The notes beneath the pieces were generated by a model. The model did no database searches. It was not told the origin of the DNA and worked only from the letters and a program-made list of their open reading frames with translations. A stretch of DNA of 6,007 bases from assembly GCA_017479035.1 (NCBI GenBank), contig JAFVCR010000120.1, forward strand, positions 1 through 6,007, read 5' to 3'. How positions within the stretch are numbered: position 1 is the stretch's first letter; each line of letters begins with the position of its first letter. The DNA comes from Kiritimatiellia bacterium (GTDB lineage: Bacteria; Verrucomicrobiota; Kiritimatiellia; RFP12; UBA1067). Positions 1 through 4,455 of the stretch are shown here, piece after piece. A program made the translations under genes and the position numbers.

Positions 1-555
1 ATCTCGCAAGATCTTCTCAAGACCAATCCCGGTGCAGTCTGCTTCTACGACCTGCGCTCCTCCAAGGTTGCCAAGGAAACCATCGAAGCGGCCGGCGGCA
101 AACCCATGATGTCCCGCGTGGGACACTCCTTCATCAAGGAACAGATGCGCCAGAACGATGCGATCTTTGCAGGCGAGCTCTCCGGCCACTACTACTTCAA
201 GGCCAACTTCACCGCCGAATCGTCTTCAATGGCTACATACGCACTTGCAAATATCGTATCCGCAGCGGGCAAGCCGCTCTCGGAACTCGTAGCACCTCTG
301 CGCAAGTATGCCCAGTCCGGCGAAATAAATTCCAAGGTTGCCGATGCGGCGGCGGTGCTCGCAAAGATAAAAACTCTCTTCCCCGACTTCTTTGAACTCG
401 ACGGCGTAAGCGTCGATCGCTGGGATTCCGAGGGTTGGTGGTTCAACGTGCGCATGTCCAACACCGAACCTCTCGTGCGCCTCAACCTCGAGGGTAAAAC
501 CCCGGAAATCATGGCCGCCAAACGAGACGAAATGCTCGCGCTCATCCGCGCTTGA
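1..555 (+). CDS. Phosphomannomutase/phosphoglucomutase, C-terminal part (5' end outside window)
   Basis: The reading frame is open from base 1, so the gene starts upstream; 184 codons are visible and the stop is TGA at 553-555. The family (alpha-D-phosphohexomutase) moves phosphate between C6 and C1 of mannose or glucose in the cytoplasm, supplying GDP-mannose or glucose-1-phosphate for polysaccharide synthesis. Visible residues 16-21 (YDLRSS) and VGH at 40-42 belong to the third domain. Residues 58-66 (GELSGHYYF) are the sugar-binding loop, whose Glu and Ser contact sugar hydroxyls. Residues 151-160 (RMSNTEPLVR) are the phosphate-binding loop of the fourth domain. The catalytic phosphoserine and metal-binding loop would lie in the missing N-terminal part. 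The ELSGH loop and SNTEP loop favour the bacterial PMM/PGM (AlgC/ManB-like) branch over phosphoglucosamine mutase. Whether mannose or glucose is preferred cannot be read from this fragment. A terminator follows directly, so this is the last gene of its transcript. Confidence 0.93.
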   Translation: MSQDLLKTNPGAVCFYDLRSSKVAKETIEAAGGKPMMSRVGHSFIKEQMRQNDAIFAGELSGHYYFKANFTAESSSMATYALANIVSAAGKPLSELVAPLRKYAQSGEINSKVADAAAVLAKIKTLFPDFFELDGVSVDRWDSEGWWFNVRMSNTEPLVRLNLEGKTPEIMAAKRDEMLALIRA

Positions 556-575
556 GCATCGCATCCCTGCACCTA

Positions 576-616
576 AAAAAGCGGAAACGCGGGACTCTCC
601 CGCGTTTCTACTTTTT
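576..616 (+). terminator. Rho-independent terminator of the phosphohexomutase gene
   Basis: A perfect stem pairs 584-594 with 598-608 (core CGCGGGA/TCCCGCG) around a three-base loop, CTC at 595-597. It is followed by the T-rich stretch CTACTTTTT. The A-run at 576-580 can pair with the T-run at 612-616, so the structure could also act on transcripts from the other strand. It starts 20 bases after the stop codon. Confidence 0.88.
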
Positions 617-641
617 CACTTCATGAACGGAACCTAGTTGT

Positions 642-888
642 TCACACTTATCCCAGATTTTCATTTGAGCCAATAAAATAAGGGGAAAATATATTCCGAG
701 AATAGAGAAAAAAGAGGGGAGACTTTTCTTGGTAGCAATGTCACCCCCACTGTGCACTGTGGGGACGCGGGCGTCTCGCCCGCGGAGGATTTGCAGTGTG
801 CAGTTATGGATGCGGCGCGACAACTGCACACTGCAAACTACACACTGCAAACTATTTCGAGTAATCCAAAAATCCGGGACAAGGGTGA
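642..888. mobile_element. Probable miniature inverted-repeat element with GTTGT target duplication
   Basis: The left end TCACACTTATCCCAGATTTT (642-661) is the reverse complement, with three mismatches, of the right end AAAATCCGGGACAAGGGTGA (869-888). Immediately outside lie GTTGT at 637-641 and GTTGT at 889-893, a 5-bp direct repeat abutting both ends, as a transposition target duplication should. The 247-bp interior has no credible gene, so the element would be non-autonomous and depend on a transposase encoded elsewhere. The inner right half (751-885) recurs near position 5714. The element sits between the upstream terminator and the macrodomain promoter, an insertion that would harm neither neighbour. 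Boundaries are seen directly; mobility is inferred. The parent insertion-sequence family cannot be assigned. Confidence 0.66.
751..885 (+). repeat. Interspersed repeat, copy A
   Basis: This segment matches 5714-5855 with about 13 substitutions and one 7-base length difference, roughly 90 percent identity by eye. It contains two hairpins. CGCGGGCG at 766-773 pairs perfectly with CGCCCGCG at 777-784 around TCT. TTTGCAGTGTGCAGTT at 790-805 pairs perfectly over 16 bp with AACTGCACACTGCAAA at 822-837 around a 16-base loop. A related stretch, ACACACTGCAAACT, follows at 840-853. The open frames that cross it on both strands follow the repeat and have no ribosome-binding sites; I treat them as non-coding. 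It forms the right half of the element at 642-888. Confidence 0.85.
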
Positions 889-979
889 GTTGTTGCCGAC
901 CGTTGAAATCGTCATGAGTCTGTTCGCAACGCCGGCAGGTCTAATTCATCCTCATCCGGATTTTTTTCTAATAAAAATC
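889..979. other. Gap between the mobile element and the macrodomain promoter
   Basis: With the neighbouring element this makes up a gene-free stretch of almost 490 bases (617-1102). I see no gene or convincing structured RNA in this part. A short palindrome, ATCCGGAT, is followed by seven T at about 954-967; it could be a weak transcription stop but the stem is too short to call. Confidence 0.4.
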
Positions 980-1008
980 TTAACAGCAAACGGATGTTTT
1001 GATATAAT
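980..1008 (+). promoter_or_regulatory. Sigma-70-type promoter of the macrodomain-Nudix unit
   Basis: TTAACA at 980-985 and a perfect TATAAT at 1003-1008 are separated by 17 bp. Transcription should begin near 1015. The stretch 991-1011 matches the promoter of the tRNA-Leu gene (5884-5904) at 20 of 21 bases, including the normally unconserved spacer. Confidence 0.75.
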
Positions 1009-1014
1009 ATCCGC

Positions 1015-1102
1015 ATTCGGGAAACCATGTATTGCGATTGGGGATAGCGTCTCCGGCGGGCAAACCTGCTCGAGGATTCGCAAAGAATCGGGAGGGTAGG
1101 AG
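1015..1102 (+). promoter_or_regulatory. 5' leader of the macrodomain mRNA with Shine-Dalgarno site
   Basis: The predicted leader is about 88 bases, long compared with the other transcripts here. GGAGG at 1091-1095 is a good ribosome-binding site 7 bases before the ATG at 1103. A small hairpin, GATTC (1075-1079) with GAATC (1085-1089), sits just before it and could affect access. A six-codon frame, ATG at 1027 to TAG at 1045, has no ribosome-binding site and is probably meaningless. I do not recognise a known riboswitch. Confidence 0.45.
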
Positions 1103-1627
1103 ATGATGAAGATTGTTTTGGGAGACATCACAACGCTTGAGGTCGATGCAATAGTCAACGCTGCAAACCAAGTGATGCTGGGCGGCGGAGGCGTGGACGG
1201 GGCAATCCACCGTGCGGCGGGCAAGGAACTATTGGAGGCCTGCCTGAAAGTTCCGGAGGTGCGTCCGGGGGTGCGGTGTCCGACAGGCGAGGCGCGGATC
1301 ACGCCGGGCTTCAACCTCCCGGCGAAATTCGTCATACACACGGTAGGCCCCGTCTATCGTGGCGGAGGGTGCAAAGAGCCGGAGAAACTGGCGGACTGCT
1401 ACCGCAATTCTCTCGCTCTCGCAGCGGAAAATGGTTGCAAGTCCATCGCCTTCCCCTGCATCTCTACAGGCATCTACGGATACCCGGTTGGCGATGCGGC
1501 TAGAATCGCAGTCCGCGAAGCACGGGAATTTCTGAAGACGCATGGGGACATGGCGATAACATTCTGCTGCTTCTCGCAAGGCGATGCCGCAATCTACGAG
1601 GATCTCCTGAAAGGTTCCGCTCAATGA
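1103..1627 (+). CDS. MacroD-type macrodomain protein, probable O-acetyl-ADP-ribose deacetylase (YmdB-like)
   Basis: This 174-residue single-domain macrodomain protein binds ADP-ribose; relatives such as E. coli YmdB hydrolyse O-acetyl-ADP-ribose, the product of sirtuin deacetylation, and some remove ADP-ribose from proteins. The N-terminal GDIT (7-10) is the usual first macrodomain strand and loop. AIVNAAN (16-22), then GGGGVDGAIH (27-36), supply the Asn22 and Asp32 typical of catalytic MacroD enzymes. PTGEARIT (60-67), HTVGP (79-83) and PCISTGIYGYP (118-128) complete the ADP-ribose pocket. Length and motif spacing match full-length YmdB-like proteins. A second ATG follows directly at 1106; 1103 is chosen because GGAGG lies 7 bases upstream. 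The Nudix gene begins 70 bases downstream with its own Shine-Dalgarno, probably on the same transcript. Catalysis on acetylated versus protein-linked ADP-ribose cannot be separated by sequence. Confidence 0.93.
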   Translation: MMKIVLGDITTLEVDAIVNAANQVMLGGGGVDGAIHRAAGKELLEACLKVPEVRPGVRCPTGEARITPGFNLPAKFVIHTVGPVYRGGGCKEPEKLADCYRNSLALAAENGCKSIAFPCISTGIYGYPVGDAARIAVREAREFLKTHGDMAITFCCFSQGDAAIYEDLLKGSAQ

Positions 1628-1697
1628 TCCCTCTTGCAATATCCGCAACAGGCTTTGCCGCGCTACACATGGATTTGATATTCAAAAAGGATTGCAA

Positions 1698-2234
1698 ATG
1701 ACAAATCTGACGGAAAAGACGCTCGCAACGGAGCGCAAGTACACAGGCAAGATCATCAGCGTAGATCTTCTCGACATCGAATTGCCCGACGGCCGCAAGG
1801 CGAAGCGCGAAGTGGTACGCCACGGCAATGCGGTTGCGATCCTCGCACGCCGCCCCGACGGGAAATTCGTGTTTGTAAAGCAGTACCGCAAAGCGGCCGA
1901 GGAGGCACTCGTAGAAGTCATTGCGGGCGGCCTCGAACCCGGCGAAGACCCCATCGAAGGCGCAAAGCGCGAAACCGCCGAAGAAACGGGCTACGAGGTG
2001 ACATCCATAACGTTCCTCACGACTGTCATCTGCACGCCCGGCTACTGCGAAGAGCGCATCCACATATACTTCGCGGAACTTTCCGATGCCGCCCACGCCC
2101 AAGACCAAGACCCGGACGAAAATGTGCATCCTATTCTTCTGTCCGAAGAAGAGGTCGAGGACGGAATCAGAAGCGGTGCCATTTTCGACTCGAAGACTCT
2201 CTCTGCCTGGCTCTGCTGGAAACTTGCGCGGTAG
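1698..2234 (+). CDS. Nudix hydrolase, probable ADP-ribose pyrophosphatase (NudF-like)
   Basis: A 178-residue Nudix enzyme of the ADP-ribose pyrophosphatase type, expected to cleave ADP-ribose to AMP and ribose 5-phosphate with Mg2+ in the cytoplasm. Residues 77-99 are an exact Nudix box: Gly77, five residues, Glu83, seven residues, then RETAEETGY at 91-99. The preceding strands (NAVAILA at 44-50, FVFVKQYR at 57-64) and EVIAGG (73-78) before the box are characteristic of the ADP-ribose pyrophosphatase group, which forms domain-swapped dimers. After the box, TPGYCEERIHIYFA fits the substrate-specificity loop. The ATG at 1698 is preferred over an in-frame TTG two codons upstream because AAAAGG (1685-1690) lies 7 bases before it. 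Its macrodomain neighbour generates ADP-ribose, supporting that substrate; other nucleotide sugars remain possible. No clear terminator follows. Confidence 0.92.
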   Translation: MTNLTEKTLATERKYTGKIISVDLLDIELPDGRKAKREVVRHGNAVAILARRPDGKFVFVKQYRKAAEEALVEVIAGGLEPGEDPIEGAKRETAEETGYEVTSITFLTTVICTPGYCEERIHIYFAELSDAAHAQDQDPDENVHPILLSEEEVEDGIRSGAIFDSKTLSAWLCWKLAR

Positions 2235-2274
2235 CAATAGCAGACGACTCGGGCGGGAAAACCAGATACGAGAA

Positions 2275-2309
2275 AGACGCATATCCCGGAAAATCCGGGA
2301 TAAGGGTGC
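2275..2309. repeat. Fused-end remnant of the terminal inverted repeat family
   Basis: Bases 2290-2309 (AAAATCCGGGATAAGGGTGC) match the right end of the element at 642-888 with two differences. The left side 2275-2290 resembles the opposite end. Together they form a hairpin with a perfect 9-bp stem, TATCCCGGA (2282-2290) and TCCGGGATA (2294-2302), around AAA. There is no interior and no clear flanking duplication. It lies between the Nudix stop and the aroA promoter. With no T-run after it, it is a poor terminator, though it is the only hairpin available there. Confidence 0.6.
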
Positions 2310-2321
2310 CGCCAAACGCAG

Positions 2322-2350
2322 TTGCATGCAATGAAGTTTTTTGCTATAAT
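2322..2350 (+). promoter_or_regulatory. Promoter of aroA, giving a leaderless transcript
   Basis: TTGCAT at 2322-2327 and TATAAT at 2345-2350 are spaced by 17 bp, close to the sigma-70 consensus. The ATG of aroA begins 7 bases after the -10 box, so the expected transcription start coincides with, or lies one base before, the start codon. There is no Shine-Dalgarno sequence. Confidence 0.85.
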
Positions 2351-2357
2351 CTAACGC

Positions 2358-3632
2358 ATGGATTTGACGTTAGACATTGCAACCAAACCTCTTTCCGGCA
2401 CGCTTTCGCTTGCCGGGGACAAATCGCTCGCGCACCGCGCCGCGCTTTTCGCCGCGCTTGCCGAGGGAACATCCTCCGTTTCCAACTATCCCGACAGCGG
2501 CGTTACCCGCGCCATGCGCCGCGCCCTCGCCACGCTCGGCGTGCCATCCACCCTTGAAGACGGCATCCTCCGCATCGAAGGCCGCGGCTACAAGCCCTTC
2601 TCCCCTTCTGGAACCGCCGACTGCGGCAACTCCGGCACCACCATCCGCCTCCTCGCCGGCGCAATCGCCGGCACGCGCTCGAGCGCAATTCTCGACGGCA
2701 GCGCCGGCCTGCGCAAACGCCCTATGGACCGCATCGCCGAGCCCCTCGCACAAATGGGCGCCAAAGTCACCACCGCCGCCGGATGCGCACCGCTTGCCTT
2801 CGCGCCAGCGCAGACGCTCGCACCGCTTTCCTACGCACTGCCCGTAGCCTCCGCGCAAGTGAAAAGTTGCCTGATCCTTGCCGCGCTAGGCGCAAGCGGC
2901 ATCTCGCACATCTCTGAACCCGGCCCCTCCCGCGACCACACAGAACTTATGCTGCGCTCGATGGGTGCGCACATCGTATCGCGCCGCCTAGAGGTGGAAG
3001 TCCATCCGCTTTCGCGCCCGCTTGCACCCCTTTCGGGGACGCTTCCGGGAGACATTTCAAGCGCGGCGTTTCTCTTCGCCGCCGCCGCAATCGTCCCCGG
3101 CAGTTGCGTAACGGTGGCCAACCTTGGCGTGAACCCCACCCGCACCGGCATTCTGGATGTCCTCTCCGCGATGGGCTGCACCGTGATCTGCGCCAACCGG
3201 CGCAAAGTCTTTGGCGAAGACGTGGCAGATGTCACCGTATCCTCCCCCGCCACGCTGCGCGCGGTGGAGATTTCCGGCGATCTCGTAGTGCGTTCGATAG
3301 ACGAATTCCCCGCCATCGCCGCCGCCGCCGCATTCGCCACTGGCGTAACGACAGTGCGCGATGCCAAGGAACTGCGCTATAAAGAGTCCGACCGCATTTC
3401 CGCCATCTGCCGCAATCTCGCCGCGCTCGGCGCGGAAGTTGCGGAATTGGACGACGGCTTCACCATCGCCGGCCTTACCATCTCCGGCGGCACCGCCAAA
3501 GCCGGCGGCGACCACCGCCTGGCAATGTCTATGGCACTCACGGGGCTGCGCGTACACACTACAGTGCAGGATGCCGAAATCCTTGCCGAATCCTTCCCGG
3601 GGTTCGCGCAAACCATCGATTCCCTGCGCTGA
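2358..3632 (+). CDS. aroA: 3-phosphoshikimate 1-carboxyvinyltransferase (EPSP synthase)
   Basis: This 424-residue enzyme transfers the enolpyruvyl group of phosphoenolpyruvate to shikimate 3-phosphate, the sixth step of the shikimate pathway to aromatic amino acids. GDKSLAHRA (20-28) carries Lys22, Ser23 and Arg27, at the same numbers as in E. coli AroA. GNSGTTIRL (90-98) is the phosphoenolpyruvate loop and retains the glycine associated with glyphosate sensitivity (Gly93 here). RPMDR is at 121-125, VASAQVKS is the shikimate-phosphate loop, and SRDHTE follows. Asp315 in IDEFP and Glu343 in KESDR match the catalytic pair, and GGDHR is at 383-387. Overall the motifs resemble the Bacillus-type enzyme more than the enteric one. 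The start is well fixed: a TAA stop lies in frame at 2352-2354, the next ATG is 52 codons in, and the -10 box is 7 bases upstream. Translation is therefore probably leaderless. The gene is monocistronic as far as can be seen. Confidence 0.97.
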   Translation: MDLTLDIATKPLSGTLSLAGDKSLAHRAALFAALAEGTSSVSNYPDSGVTRAMRRALATLGVPSTLEDGILRIEGRGYKPFSPSGTADCGNSGTTIRLLAGAIAGTRSSAILDGSAGLRKRPMDRIAEPLAQMGAKVTTAAGCAPLAFAPAQTLAPLSYALPVASAQVKSCLILAALGASGISHISEPGPSRDHTELMLRSMGAHIVSRRLEVEVHPLSRPLAPLSGTLPGDISSAAFLFAAAAIVPGSCVTVANLGVNPTRTGILDVLSAMGCTVICANRRKVFGEDVADVTVSSPATLRAVEISGDLVVRSIDEFPAIAAAAAFATGVTTVRDAKELRYKESDRISAICRNLAALGAEVAELDDGFTIAGLTISGGTAKAGGDHRLAMSMALTGLRVHTTVQDAEILAESFPGFAQTIDSLR

Positions 3633-3663
3633 CATACTATTGCAGAATCCGCGCAAAAGCGTC

Positions 3664-3684
3664 CAGAAAATTTCAAGTTTTCTG
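3664..3684 (+). terminator. Weak hairpin after aroA, possible terminator
   Basis: CAGAAAA (3664-3670) pairs with TTTTCTG (3678-3684) over 7 bp, 32 bases after the aroA stop. The stem is AT-rich and no proper T-run follows, so termination here would be inefficient. The remaining gap to the acpP promoter (3685-3762) holds only short repeated GCGCC-type words and no gene. Confidence 0.25.
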
Positions 3685-3762
3685 TTAATCGTCAATTTGC
3701 GCCACAATCCGCGCCAAATTTGCAATTAGCAACGCCCCGCACTTCGGCGCAAGCATTTATAC

Positions 3763-3791
3763 TTGCAAGAAAAGGCCAAATTTGCTATAAT
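3763..3791 (+). promoter_or_regulatory. Promoter of acpP
   Basis: TTGCAA at 3763-3768, a 17-bp spacer and a perfect TATAAT at 3786-3791 form a near-consensus promoter. Transcription should start near 3798, giving a leader of about 25 bases that contains the AGGAG ribosome-binding site at 3811-3815. The strong match suits an abundant housekeeping protein. Confidence 0.87.
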
Positions 3792-3822
3792 TTGCACTGT
3801 CCACACAAAAAGGAGACTTAAA

Positions 3823-4086
3823 ATGGCAGGCAAACTCGAAGACCGCGTGAGAGAAATCATCGTCGATCAGCTCGGCGTAAACGCCGAACAGGTGACAACG
3901 GAGGCTTCCTTCATCGACGACCTCGGTGCTGATTCCCTCGACAGCGTTGAACTTATCATGGCGTTTGAAGAGGAATTCGGTGCAGCGATCCCCGAAGAAG
4001 ATGCCGAAAAACTCACCACCGTCGGTAAAGTCATCGACTACCTCACGTCCAAGGGCTACGGGGACGATGCGGCTGTCAAGCAGTAA
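3823..4086 (+). CDS. acpP: Acyl carrier protein
   Basis: An 87-residue acidic protein that carries growing acyl chains on a phosphopantetheine arm during fatty acid synthesis in the cytoplasm. The attachment motif GADSLDSVEL places the modified serine at Ser38. The preceding SFIDDLGAD and the following IPEEDAEKLTTVGKVIDYL match helices II and III of bacterial ACP, and length is normal with a short extra C-terminal tail (GDDAAVKQ). The ATG at 3823 is chosen because AGGAG lies 7 bases upstream. An in-frame TTG at 3763 would extend the protein by 20 unrelated residues and overlaps the -35 box. Unlike the common arrangement, the gene has no fab neighbours: it stands alone between its own promoter and terminator, with aroA upstream and a convergent gene downstream. 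Confidence 0.97.
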   Translation: MAGKLEDRVREIIVDQLGVNAEQVTTEASFIDDLGADSLDSVELIMAFEEEFGAAIPEEDAEKLTTVGKVIDYLTSKGYGDDAAVKQ

Positions 4087-4113
4087 GCGGTTCGGTTTTT
4101 CACGTATCTGAAT

Positions 4114-4149
4114 AAAGAAAAGCGGCTTTTGCCGCTTTTCTTTGTTTTT
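4114..4149 (+). terminator. Rho-independent terminator of acpP
   Basis: A perfect 13-bp stem pairs 4114-4126 (AAAGAAAAGCGGC) with 4131-4143 around a TTTT loop and is followed by GTTTTT. The matching A-rich side makes it potentially bidirectional. Confidence 0.92.
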
Positions 4150-4172
4150 GCCGCCGCATTGAGCGGCAAAAA
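4145..4172. terminator. Second hairpin overlapping the acpP terminator tail
   Basis: TTTTTGCCGC (4145-4154) pairs with GCGGCAAAAA (4163-4172) over 10 bp with an 8-base loop. Read on the minus strand, the stem ends in a T-run, so it could stop transcripts arriving from the convergent metallophosphoesterase gene. It uses the same T-run as the first terminator. Confidence 0.5.
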
Positions 4173-4175
4173 CCG

Positions 4176-4361
4176 CCCGCTTGACGGCGCAGCGCGGGAG
4201 CACCGTCCCAGAAAGCCGCCCAGGGGGTCTCGAAAAGGAGAGAGGGAAGAGCTCGCATCGCGGGACTTCCCCCTCTCCTTTTTGAGACCCCGCTCTCTTG
4301 AACGAAAGACCCCCGTCTCCCTTTTCAGAGACAGTACTCCCGCGCTGCGGCATCAAGCGGG
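4176..4361. repeat. Large imperfect palindrome between convergent genes
   Basis: The outer arms 4176-4203 and 4334-4361 are complementary at 25 of 28 positions, including a run of 13 (core CAGCGCGGGAG). Nested inside, 4224-4249 and 4266-4291 pair at 24 of 26 positions around a 16-base loop. The right side carries about 40 additional bases (roughly 4292-4333), with another GACCCCC word and a small hairpin, GTCTC (4315-4319) with GAGAC (4328-4332), which looks like a partial duplication of the inner arm. No protein-coding signal is evident. The whole could extrude as a cruciform in DNA or fold as one long RNA hairpin. It could be a REP/BIME-like element, a degenerate mobile-element remnant, or a structured RNA. 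Confidence 0.75.
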
Positions 4362-4391
4362 GCAAAACTGCGTATCAATGCGGCCAAACGC

Positions 4392-4410
4392 TGTCGATAG
4401 ATTGTCGACA
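4392..4410. repeat. Short hairpin downstream of the metallophosphoesterase gene
   Basis: TGTCGA (4392-4397) pairs with TCGACA (4405-4410) over 6 bp. It lies 46 bases beyond the minus-strand gene's stop, but no T-run follows in that direction. It may be a weak terminator stem or chance. The rest of 4362-4455 shows no recognisable feature. Confidence 0.25.
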
Positions 4411-4455
4411 AGTTTCGGGACGGTTTTTCTTCTTTTCTGCAATAATAGAGGCACT

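Noticed and set aside
608..1099. Open frames on both strands across the first repeat (62, 80 and 115 residues)
   Set aside because: They follow the hairpin-rich interspersed repeat, lack ribosome-binding sites and share only repeat-derived peptides with the second copy.
1015..1102. Possible riboswitch or leader peptide before the macrodomain gene
   Set aside because: The only clear structure is a 5-bp hairpin, the small frame has no ribosome-binding site, and no known aptamer pattern is visible.
1500..2327. 275-residue minus-strand frame opposite the macrodomain and Nudix genes
   Set aside because: It is antisense to two genes with clear family motifs and has no recognisable domain; it reflects GC-rich codon use.
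2370..3725. Several long frames opposite or out of frame with aroA (99-222 residues)
   Set aside because: Low-complexity shadows of a GC-rich gene; the aroA frame carries every catalytic motif.
3757..4365. 202-residue minus-strand frame opposite acpP and the palindrome
   Set aside because: It crosses a terminator and a palindrome and is antisense to an unambiguous acyl carrier protein.
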